From positions 1 through 13,879 of the forward strand of contig JBDRLU010000010.1 of the NCBI GenBank assembly GCA_043812795.1: 13,879 nucleotides of DNA, in the 5' to 3' direction. Below are positions 5,970-12,048 of this stretch, one piece after another (position 1 is the stretch's first letter; the number at the start of each line of letters is the position of its first letter). Made by a program: the position numbers and the translations under genes. Under the pieces are notes generated by a model. The model saw only the letters and a list, made by a program, of their open reading frames with translations, searched no databases and was not told the origin of the DNA. This DNA comes from JBDRLU01 sp043812795. GTDB taxonomy: Bacteria; Chloroflexota; Dehalococcoidia; Dehalococcoidales; UBA2162.

Positions 5970-8843
5970 TTACCACCGCAACGGTTTCTGCCAGGATTCC
6001 TTTAGCTGGCTTAACGAAACAGTAACTGCCGTATTATCCTGCAGTCCACGAATGGTCAGGGCATCAGTGTCACTAATTTCACCAATAACAGCTAATTTCG
6101 TGTTACCCATGATTTGCTCGAACGCTTGCTTATTTTCCGGTGCGACTTCCACCAGAAAGCGGCTATTGGACTCGGCGAAAAGAACGAAATCGTCGCGTTC
6201 GACCGGCTCACCGAGCGGCACCAATTTCAAATCGATAGTGGCACCCAGTCCCCCGGCAAATGCCATCTCGGCCACCGCCACGCCAAGGCCGCCCTCACTG
6301 CAATCGTGGCAGGCCTTGACCAGGTCTTTTTCGGTCGCTTGGCTTAGTCGTTCCATCAGTTCTTTAGCTTTCGCTGCATCCACTTTGGGCACGCTATTAC
6401 CGATAAAACCATGAGCACTCAGATATTCGGAACCACCAAGCTCGTTTTGCGTCGTCCCGACGATATAGACCAGGTCGCCTGCTTGCTTGAAGTCCATCGA
6501 GATTGCTTTGCCCGCATCTTCGATAACTCCCAGCGCCGAAATGAGCAGGGTATGGGGAATGACGATGGTCTTACCTTCAAACTCGAACTCATTGTTCAGA
6601 CTGTCTTTACCGGAAATGAAAGGTGTCCCATAGGCAACCGCCATGTCATAACAGGCCTGAGCCGACCGTACCAGGGCCCCGAGCATTTCCGGTCGGTCGG
6701 TATTGCCCCAGCAAAAGTTGTCCAGCAGGGCTACCTGCCGTAAATTACCCCCGACGGCGATTATCTGTCTCAGGGCTTCATCGATAACCGAAGCTGTCAT
6801 CCAGTAGGGGTCGATGTCGCCATACCGGGTATTGATGCCATTGGCTACAATCGCACCCATATCGGAATCGAGGACAGGCCGTATAATCGTGGCATCACCG
6901 GGCCCATCATTATTTTTCCCGACCAGAGGCTTGAGGACGCTCGCTCCCTGCACCTCATGGTCGTACTGGCGGACGACCCACTCCTTGCTGCACACGTTCC
7001 ACGCGCCGAGAATGTTGAGTAAATCTGCGGTCAGGTCGGGCGGACAGGCAAAGGACGGTTCGGCATGATGCGGGGGCATCCAGACCGCCTCTTGCACCAG
7101 CTGGGGCAGGCCGTGATGTAAAAATTCCATGTCCAGGTCGCATACCTGTTTCCCCTGGTAAAAAAGTTGCAGGCGCCGGTCGCCGGTAAATTCGCCGATG
7201 ACCGCCGCCTCGACATCTTCGCTGGTAAAAAGTTTCATTAATTCATCGATGTGCTCCGGCGGGACGGCCATCACCATCCGCTCCTGCGACTCGGAAATCC
7301 ATATCTCCGCATAAGAAAGCCCGGCATATTTGAGGGGCACCTTGTCCAGATAGACACGGACGCCGGTATCTTCTCCCATTTCGCCCACCGCTGAAGAAAG
7401 GCCGCCGCCACCGCAATCGGTGATACGACGGTACAGCCCGCGGTCTCTCGCTTTAAGCAGGACATCGATTAATTTCTTTTCGACAATCGGATTGCCAATT
7501 TGCACCGAAGTGTAGGAAACAGCGCTCGATGCTTCGGTAAGCTGCTCCGAAGCAAAAGTGACGCCATGGATGCCATCACGGCCAGTCTTACCTCCGGCCA
7601 CAACCACCAGGTCGCCGGTCCGCTGCTGTCCGCGACGGCTCATCTCTTTAGGTATCAGCCCTAACGTACCGCAATAGACCAGAGGGTTAGCCAGATAACG
7701 TTCGTCGAAGAGAATGGCACCGCTCGGTGTCGGAATACCCATGCGGTTAGCATAGTCGGCCACGCCGGCACGGACGCCTTTGAAAATACGGCGCGGGTGG
7801 AGCACTCCCTTCGGTAGTTTCTCGTAGGGAAAGTCCGGCGGAGCGAAACAGAAGACATCCGTATTCAAGATTGGTTTAGCGCCCAGCCCGGTACCTAATG
7901 GGTCGCGGATAACGCCGCCGATACCGGTAGCCGCGCCGCCGTAAGGCTCCACCGCCGAAGGATGATTATGCGTTTCTACTTTGAAGCAGAGCGCCCAGCG
8001 CCCGTCAAAATCGATGACGCCGGCATTATCGGCGAAAACGGAAAGGCACCACGGCTTATTAAGCTCGGTCGTGGCCTTCATGACCGTACTTTTCAACAGA
8101 TTGTCGATAATCGCGCCGTCAAAAGATATCTTGCCTTTGAAGGTCTTGTGGACGCAGTGCTCCGACCAGGTCTGGGCCAGTGTTTCCAGTTCGGCATCCG
8201 TGGGGTTCCGTTTGACCCGACGGAAGTAAGCGGCGATGGCGTCGAGTTCATTATCGGTAAAGCCGTACTGCTGTTTGAGCGAGGAGAGTTTAGTTTTGCT
8301 CACTCTCAGGAGGCTTACCCTATTTAGCTTGAATTGATATTGGGGATTCTCGGCAAAGCCGACCTGCCCGGTAGTAACTACGTGCTGGATGATAGGGTTC
8401 ACCAGCAGGCGGCCGCAAATAACATCCAGTTGCTCACCGGTAAGCTGACCGTGAAGCACATACCGTTTAGCGGTCTTGACGGCTTTGACACTGCTGATAC
8501 CCAGGTCGCGAATAGCCTTCATCACCGATTCTTCCACCGGGTCGGCGACACCAGGGTTATAGGCCACTTCGACAACGTGGGACTGGCGGTCAACTGCCCC
8601 GCTATCCGGCTGAATTTGTGGCGAGCCAGCGAAATACCGGTACTCCTGCGTGACCGGGTCGGCCAGAAGGTTGCGGCAGATTAAGTCCAATTCCGCTTCA
8701 GATAAATTGGCTTCGAGCCAGTAAACATCGATAACACGAGCGCTGGCAACAGTCGTTATGCCGAGGTCAAGTACGTCGTGGGACAGTCCAAGTCCCCTAG
8801 GGTCGGGGAAGTTACTCTTTAAGGAAATCTCTATTCTCTGCAC
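5970..8843 (-). CDS. purL: Phosphoribosylformylglycinamidine synthase, PurS-PurL fusion
   Basis: Synthetase subunit that converts FGAR, ATP and PurQ-derived ammonia to FGAM. 957 aa from the GTG at 8843, which has AAGGTG (8851-8856) seven bases upstream; an extension to 8912 is open but would translate a hairpin and has no such site. Residues 3-70 and 90-156 are two PurS-like repeats. The catalytic body follows: QTWSEHC (224-230), KVETHNHPSAVEPYGGAATG (288-307), QIGNPIVEKK (448-457), DCGGGGLSSAVGEMG (476-490) and a later GKDSLNNEF, covering both AIRS-like halves. No glutaminase domain is present; purQ follows separately. Length is between small PurL (about 740 aa) and the fused large form (about 1300 aa). 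Confidence 0.95.
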   Translation of the reverse strand: MQRIEISLKSNFPDPRGLGLSHDVLDLGITTVASARVIDVYWLEANLSEAELDLICRNLLADPVTQEYRYFAGSPQIQPDSGAVDRQSHVVEVAYNPGVADPVEESVMKAIRDLGISSVKAVKTAKRYVLHGQLTGEQLDVICGRLLVNPIIQHVVTTGQVGFAENPQYQFKLNRVSLLRVSKTKLSSLKQQYGFTDNELDAIAAYFRRVKRNPTDAELETLAQTWSEHCVHKTFKGKISFDGAIIDNLLKSTVMKATTELNKPWCLSVFADNAGVIDFDGRWALCFKVETHNHPSAVEPYGGAATGIGGVIRDPLGTGLGAKPILNTDVFCFAPPDFPYEKLPKGVLHPRRIFKGVRAGVADYANRMGIPTPSGAILFDERYLANPLVYCGTLGLIPKEMSRRGQQRTGDLVVVAGGKTGRDGIHGVTFASEQLTEASSAVSYTSVQIGNPIVEKKLIDVLLKARDRGLYRRITDCGGGGLSSAVGEMGEDTGVRVYLDKVPLKYAGLSYAEIWISESQERMVMAVPPEHIDELMKLFTSEDVEAAVIGEFTGDRRLQLFYQGKQVCDLDMEFLHHGLPQLVQEAVWMPPHHAEPSFACPPDLTADLLNILGAWNVCSKEWVVRQYDHEVQGASVLKPLVGKNNDGPGDATIIRPVLDSDMGAIVANGINTRYGDIDPYWMTASVIDEALRQIIAVGGNLRQVALLDNFCWGNTDRPEMLGALVRSAQACYDMAVAYGTPFISGKDSLNNEFEFEGKTIVIPHTLLISALGVIEDAGKAISMDFKQAGDLVYIVGTTQNELGGSEYLSAHGFIGNSVPKVDAAKAKELMERLSQATEKDLVKACHDCSEGGLGVAVAEMAFAGGLGATIDLKLVPLGEPVERDDFVLFAESNSRFLVEVAPENKQAFEQIMGNTKLAVIGEISDTDALTIRGLQDNTAVTVSLSQLKESWQKPLRW

Positions 8844-8861
8844 AACACTACACCTTAATAG

Positions 8862-8885
8862 AAAAGGGGCTAGCGCCCCTCTTTT
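8862..8885 (-). terminator. Terminator-like hairpin in the purL leader
   Basis: On the minus strand GGGGC (8875-8879), loop GCTA, GCCCC (8866-8870) is followed by TTTT and then the purL ribosome binding site. A-rich bases on the 5' side partly pair with the T-run. It sits inside the leader of the predicted purL transcript, so it could act as an attenuator rather than an end-of-gene terminator. The 5-bp GC stem is short. Confidence 0.4.
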
Positions 8886-8972
8886 AGACTTATATTCTCT
8901 TGGGAAAACCAAATAGAAACCAGCAAAAATACCTCACTATAGGATAAATTTGGTGGCTAACCAGGTAGCTAA

Positions 8973-9002
8973 AATATAGCACAAAACGCCGGGTTCTGTC
9001 CA
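8973..9002 (-). promoter_or_regulatory. Candidate promoter of the purL-purQ operon
   Basis: Minus strand TGGACA (8997-9002), 18 bp, then extended -10 TGCTATATT with TATATT at 8973-8978. Both hexamers match the sigma-70 consensus at 5 of 6 positions. The predicted start near 8966 gives a leader of about 120 nt that contains the hairpin at 8862-8885. Confidence 0.5.
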
Positions 9003-9070
9003 CTGCAGAGCCATCAGTTAAGAATCCGAGAGCAGCGAAAGAAGGGGAACCACCTGTGTCTTAAAAAGGG

Positions 9071-9105
9071 TATGCCCTTGGTCGGTAAGCTTAACCAAGG
9101 GCATA
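9071..9105. repeat. 12-bp perfect inverted repeat
   Basis: TATGCCCTTGGT (9071-9082) and its exact reverse complement (9094-9105) flank an 11-nt loop. There is no T-run on either side, so it is not a standard intrinsic terminator. It lies upstream of the purL promoter and may belong to a repeat element or an untranslated RNA. Confidence 0.65.
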
Positions 9106-9190
9106 AGAGATGAAGGGATGAAAGGGAGGTATCTGATGACTTTCTACCTCAATTAAGACTCTACCACAGGGCGTATCAGGCATTCATCAT

Positions 9191-9248
9191 ACTTTAGTAC
9201 TATTTTCCATAACGTAAGCCTTAGGTACGAGGGAAATAAGACTAAAGT
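9191..9248. repeat. Nested long-range stem structure
   Basis: ACTTTAGT (9191-9198) pairs with ACTAAAGT (9241-9248); inside it ATTTTCC (9202-9208) pairs with GGGAAAT (9231-9237) with one G-T wobble; inside that CGTA (9213-9216) pairs with TACG (9226-9229). The three stacked stems give a 58-nt hairpin with internal loops, the shape expected of a structured RNA or a folded mobile repeat rather than of random spacer. Confidence 0.5.
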
Positions 9249-9299
9249 CCCAGTTCGAGCCGGGCATCACTCAACTAGAACCATATCCAAAGCCATCCC

Positions 9300-9392
9300 C
9301 GCCGATTCGGCGAGATTACCATGTCCTTCTACGGAAGGACTCGCAATGACACTAAAAGGGAAGTTGTCAGAAGTCCCGAAGTGTCGGGACTT
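9300..9392. repeat. Intergenic repeat-like block with three stem-loops
   Basis: Stems: CGCCGA/TCGGCG (9300-9305 and 9307-9312, single-base loop), GTCCTTC/GAAGGAC (9323-9329 and 9334-9340, loop TACG), AAGTCCCGA/TCGGGACTT (9371-9379 and 9384-9392, loop AGTG). Text between them resembles the widely scattered repeat that carries a CTCGCAATGACA end. Likely a MITE- or REP-like element, unproven here. Confidence 0.45.
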
Positions 9393-9397
9393 ATATT

Positions 9398-9427
9398 AAA
9401 AACCCCTCTCCTTTTAAGAGAGGGGTT
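9398..9427 (-). terminator. Intrinsic terminator of the rpsU-yqeY operon
   Basis: On the minus strand a 10-bp perfect stem AACCCCTCTC/GAGAGGGGTT (9418-9427 pairing with 9401-9410) with a 7-nt loop runs into TTTTT and an AT-rich tail. It lies 55 bp after the yqeY stop in the right orientation. Confidence 0.75.
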
Positions 9428-9482
9428 CACCCTGAAGGGGCAGGGGTGAGGTCGAACTTTGAGAAAATGTCATCGAGAAGGT

Positions 9483-9935
9483 TTACGGCTGCAGTAACTG
9501 AGTCACGACTTCGTTTATCTCGCGCCCGTCGGCACGGCCCTTGAGCTCGCCGACGAGCTTGCCCATGACCTTACCCTTGTCCTTTAAACCCTGAGCACCC
9601 ACCTCGGCGATAACCTTACGGGCTTCGGTGATAATTTCATCGTGGGTCATCTGCTCAGGCAAGTAAGCTTTCAGAATAGCCAGTTCCGCCTCTTCCTGGG
9701 ACACCAGGTCGGCGCGGTTTCCCTGCCGGTAAGCGGCAATACTTTCCTCACGCTGCTTGGCTTCTTTGGCAATGACACCCAGGATATCACCATCGGTGAG
9801 CTCAGCTTGCCGCGCAATTTCGACGTTATGGGCCGCTGACGATAATAATCTTAAGACAGACAGTCTGACCTTATCGCCAGTCTTCAATGCCTGCTTTAAA
9901 TCATTATCTAATTTCAGTTTTAAATCTGCTACCAC
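9483..9935 (-). CDS. yqeY: GatB/YqeY domain protein
   Basis: A 150-aa protein of the GatB/YqeY family, related to the C-terminal tRNA-interacting domain of the amidotransferase subunit GatB. The family pattern is complete: basic N-terminal helices (LKQALKTGDKVRLSVLRLL), IAKEAKQREESIAAY, an acidic AELAILKAYLPEQM segment, and the tail GKVMGKLVGELKGRADGREI. Length is normal. Start is GTG with AGGT (9941-9944) five bases upstream. It follows rpsU by 28 bp, a pairing that is widespread in bacteria, so co-transcription is likely. Exact biochemical role is not established; a link to translation is inferred from homology and neighbourhood. Confidence 0.92.
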   Translation of the reverse strand: MVADLKLKLDNDLKQALKTGDKVRLSVLRLLSSAAHNVEIARQAELTDGDILGVIAKEAKQREESIAAYRQGNRADLVSQEEAELAILKAYLPEQMTHDEIITEARKVIAEVGAQGLKDKGKVMGKLVGELKGRADGREINEVVTQLLQP

Positions 9936-9963
9936 GTGGGACCTGCAACCAAATTGTTTATGT

Positions 9964-10152
9964 TTATTTTACTGTGGCGCGAGCGGCCTTACGTCTTTTC
10001 GCAGCTTCCTTCCGCTTACGCTTGACGCTGGGCTTCTCGAAGAACTCACGGTGACGCACTTCAGACAAGACACCGTCTTGCTGCACTTTGCGGTTAAAGC
10101 GCTTGAGCAAGTTTTCAAAACTCTCATTATCGCCAGCTATTACCCCGGTCAA
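9964..10152 (-). CDS. rpsU: 30S ribosomal protein S21
   Basis: A 62-aa basic protein of the small ribosomal subunit, which helps in translation initiation. Typical S21 features: ESFENLLKRFNRKVQQDGVL (residues 10-29), REFFEKPSVKRKRKE and a lysine/arginine-rich tail. The start codon is TTG at 10152, with AAAGGAGG (10163-10170) ten bases upstream; no ATG or GTG fits the family N-terminus. A near-consensus promoter lies at 10222-10250. yqeY follows after 28 bp. Confidence 0.95.
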   Translation of the reverse strand: MTGVIAGDNESFENLLKRFNRKVQQDGVLSEVRHREFFEKPSVKRKRKEAAKRRKAARATVK

Positions 10153-10162
10153 AGAAAATCCG

Positions 10163-10170
10163 CCTCCTTT
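10163..10170 (-). promoter_or_regulatory. Strong ribosome binding site deciding a TTG start
   Basis: AAAGGAGG ten bases before TTG (10150-10152). The strength of this site supports the non-standard start codon of rpsU. Confidence 0.8.
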
Positions 10171-10177
10171 ACAACGG

Positions 10178-10202
10178 CCATGACCCGCTTACGGGTTCAT
10201 GG
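10178..10202 (-). promoter_or_regulatory. Hairpin in the rpsU 5' leader
   Basis: CCATG-ACCCG (10178-10187), loop CTTA, CGGGT (10192-10196), one bulged T, CATGG (10198-10202): ten base pairs with one bulge. It lies between the predicted transcription start (about 10215) and the ribosome binding site, so it is a candidate for control of S21 synthesis or mRNA stability. Confidence 0.45.
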
Positions 10203-10221
10203 GAAATATTTACACCCCCAC

Positions 10222-10250
10222 ATTGTAGTCGGGGGAAGTCACTCTGTCAA
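10222..10250 (-). promoter_or_regulatory. Promoter of rpsU-yqeY
   Basis: Minus strand TTGACA (10245-10250), exactly 17 bp, TACAAT (10222-10227): 6/6 and 5/6 matches at ideal spacing. It starts just past the stop of the upstream FAD gene, so rpsU has its own transcript. The spacer holds CCCCC, which mirrors GGGGG just after the -10 box. Confidence 0.75.
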
Positions 10251-10264
10251 GACTCAGTACGTGC

Positions 10265-11656
10265 TCAGTGCCCGTAGCGTCGCAGTATTTCGCGGGCGGC
10301 CACCACGCCCGAAGCCGAAGCCTGGACCAGACCGCGGGTCACGCCGGCGCCGTCACCGACCGCAAAAAGATTAGGGACCTCGGTCTCCAGGCAGGGACTC
10401 AGTTGCAGCCGGCCGGAGTAAAATTTGACCTCGACTCCGTACAACAACGTATGGCGTGAAGCCACGCCGGGGGTAAGTTTGTCCATCGCCTGCAGCATCT
10501 CAATAATGCCGGTAAGATGGCGATAGGGCAGCACAAAACTGAGGTCGCCGGGAACGGCGCTCTTGAGCGTGGGCTGCACCAAGCCCCGGGCGATGCGCTC
10601 GGGGGTAGAGCGGTGGCCTTCCATCAGGTCACCCAGGCGCTGTACCAGCACACCCCCGCTCAGAATATTGGCCAGCCGGGCAATATACTTACCATAGGCA
10701 ATGGGCTCGCGGAACGGCTCGGTGAAGGTGGTGCTCACCAGCAAGGCGAAGTTGGTGTTGTTACTGCTTCGGTCGGCATAACTATGCCCGTTAACGGTAA
10801 CGACCGGGTCGCTGCCTCCCGTTGATTCCATGATAACCTCGCCGGCCGGACACATGCAAAAAGTGCGGATACGGTCCTGGAAGCTCCGCGTTAAAAATTC
10901 CAGTTTAGCTTCGTAGAGGACGCGGCTCAGTTCTTCCATCACGGCCACGGGTACCTCCACTCTCACACCGACGTCGATGGGATTAGTGTGCATGGTCAGC
11001 TTCAGGCGCCGGGCCTCTTTGGAGAGCCAGTCGGCCCCTTCGCGCCCCGGGGCAAGAATCAGGTAATCGCAGTCGAACCCTTCCCCCTTTTCCATTTCAA
11101 TCCTCTTGACTGTTCCGCCGTCAACGTTAATTGTCGAGGCCATCGACCTGAGTTTGAAGTCCACGCGTGAGGCAAGATGGTCCCGCATCGCCTTGAGTAC
11201 CGAGCGGCAGTGCTCGGTGCCCAGATGTCGCAGCGGTACCGGCGTCAGGCGCAACTCGGCCAGGGAAGCCTGACGGCGTAGCCGGTCAACTTCCTCGCCG
11301 ACACCGTAAAGCGTGGTGGAGGCCCCGAAATGGAGATAGGTATCATCGACCTGTTTAATCAAATCATCGGTACCACTCTCGCCCAGGTAGTCTGGAAGAT
11401 GTCCGCCTACGTGCGATGAGAGCGTTAGTTTGCCATCGCTTAGCGCTCCGGCCCCACCCAGCCCGCAGACGAGATGACAGGGCGAGCAGGAAATGCAGGA
11501 AATATCCCGCTTACGCGCCGGGCACTGACGTCCGCCGATATCACGGCCTTTTTCGATAAGAAGAACGTCCAGCTTAGAGGACCTGGTCAGCTCCAGAGCG
11601 GCAAAAAGACCCGCCGGCCCCCCGCCGACAATTACAACGTCATACTTCTTAGTCAT
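10265..11656 (-). CDS. FAD-dependent dehydrogenase, COG2509 type, with cysteine cluster
   Basis: A 463-aa flavoprotein. The N-terminus carries the FAD-binding Rossmann signature VVIVGGGPAGLFAALEL (7-23) with acidic IEKG end of strand 2; the C-terminus has the second FAD motif NLFAVGDGAGVTRGLVQAS. Between them GGAGALSDGKL matches the uncharacterised COG2509 dehydrogenases. Cysteines at 45, 54, 57, 60 and 64 form a CxxCxxCxxxC cluster just before that motif. No membrane segments or signal peptide. Physiological substrate is unknown for the family. The ATG start has only a poor ribosome binding site (GGGT), but the promoter at 11671-11699 predicts a leader of about seven bases, so initiation may be leaderless-like. 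Confidence 0.82.
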   Translation of the reverse strand: MTKKYDVVIVGGGPAGLFAALELTRSSKLDVLLIEKGRDIGGRQCPARKRDISCISCSPCHLVCGLGGAGALSDGKLTLSSHVGGHLPDYLGESGTDDLIKQVDDTYLHFGASTTLYGVGEEVDRLRRQASLAELRLTPVPLRHLGTEHCRSVLKAMRDHLASRVDFKLRSMASTINVDGGTVKRIEMEKGEGFDCDYLILAPGREGADWLSKEARRLKLTMHTNPIDVGVRVEVPVAVMEELSRVLYEAKLEFLTRSFQDRIRTFCMCPAGEVIMESTGGSDPVVTVNGHSYADRSSNNTNFALLVSTTFTEPFREPIAYGKYIARLANILSGGVLVQRLGDLMEGHRSTPERIARGLVQPTLKSAVPGDLSFVLPYRHLTGIIEMLQAMDKLTPGVASRHTLLYGVEVKFYSGRLQLSPCLETEVPNLFAVGDGAGVTRGLVQASASGVVAAREILRRYGH

Positions 11657-11670
11657 CTACCCAACTTAGA

Positions 11671-11699
11671 ATTGTATAATTTGCGTGCCCAGCCGTCAA
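11671..11699 (-). promoter_or_regulatory. Promoter of the FAD-dependent dehydrogenase gene
   Basis: Minus strand TTGACG (11694-11699), 17 bp, TACAAT (11671-11676), each 5/6 to consensus. The -10 box ends 15 bp before the ATG at 11656, so transcription should begin about seven bases upstream of it. Confidence 0.6.
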
Positions 11700-11785
11700 A
11701 TTCTTCGAGGTCTTGGTTGCCTTTGGATTTTTGTGCGTCCTACGTCCACGTCATCATCCCGATATAAGCAGGCAGCTATACTTTA

Positions 11786-11992
11786 TTACGTGTTTATACC
11801 TATGGCAGAAATCCAATTCTTGCTTTCAAGAACTTCAATTTTTATTGAGGAATAGCCCGCATCTCTTAAAAAAATCCTAAACTCATCGGGCAGATGATAA
11901 GTGAAATCACCTGTTCTTGCCCAGTTAGAGTTCCTTTTTTCAAATCTTTCATCTCGGTACATTTCATTAATTAAGGTAACTATCCCTTCACT
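11786..11992 (-). pseudogene. C-terminal fragment resembling a SAM-dependent methyltransferase
   Basis: On the minus strand 68 codons are open between a TGA at 11993-11995 and a TAA at 11786-11788. The peptide reads like a real protein end: FEKRNSNWARTGDFTYHLP (residues 17-35), an amphipathic FRIFLRDAGYSSIKIEVLE, and NWISAIGINT at the stop. The pattern of FTYH.P, helix, DAGY/F, strand, NWI.AIG is typical of the last part of class I methyltransferases of the type-11/UbiE-like group. The N-terminal Rossmann half with the SAM-binding glycine motif is missing. A start at the internal ATG would give 58 aa with no ribosome binding site, so it is most likely a decayed remnant cut off near 11993, next to the inverted repeat at 12001. 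Confidence 0.5.
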
Positions 11993-12014
11993 TCACGTAG
12001 GAGTGTGGTATAAT
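11987..12014 (+). promoter_or_regulatory. Candidate promoter with perfect extended -10
   Basis: TTCACT (11987-11992), 16 bp, TATAAT (12009-12014) preceded by TGG. The -10 is a 6/6 match with the TGn extension. It overlaps the preferred ATG at 12013, so it cannot drive translation from that codon; either this is chance, or the true start is further in. Confidence 0.35.
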
Positions 12015-12048
12015 GAGGTATAGTCGTTTTAAAAATTATACCACACTC
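12001..12048. repeat. 14-bp perfect inverted repeat across the start of the membrane-protein gene
   Basis: GAGTGTGGTATAAT (12001-12014) and its exact reverse complement (12035-12048) are separated by 20 bp. The left arm contains an extended -10 sequence TGGTATAAT (12006-12014), and the right arm contains the same on the other strand. The arms also cover the last bases of the ribosome binding site and part of the ATG (12013-12015). It could be an operator, an RNA hairpin that hides the start, or the trace of a mobile element. Confidence 0.65.

Larger units (their letters stand above)
8913..9482. other. Non-coding, hairpin-dense spacer between purL and yqeY
   Basis: No open frame here looks coding. 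The region contains the purL promoter, a 12-bp perfect inverted repeat (9071-9105), a nested stem structure (9191-9248), small stems at 9300-9312 and 9323-9340, a 9-bp perfect stem (9371-9392), the yqeY terminator (9401-9427) and a 6-bp stem at 9427-9449. The stretch around 9310-9352 (GAGATTACCATGTCC ... TCGCAATGACA) resembles the dispersed intergenic repeats common in many bacterial genomes. Copy number cannot be checked from one window. Confidence 0.55.

Noticed and set aside
5710..6414. Plus-strand open frame of 234 codons across purQ and purL
   Set aside because: It crosses two well-supported genes in antisense and its sequence is low-complexity shadow coding.
8844..8912. N-terminal extension of PurL to the upstream ATG
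   Set aside because: It would translate the terminator-like hairpin, does not fit PurS-like N-termini, and the GTG at 8843 has a good ribosome binding site.
9248..9264. tRNA T-arm-like text (CCCAGTTCGAGCCGGG)
   Set aside because: No matching acceptor, D or anticodon arms within tRNA distance on either strand.
9757..10374. Plus-strand open frame of 205 codons over yqeY, rpsU and the FAD gene
   Set aside because: It is antisense to three real genes and spans their promoter and terminus.
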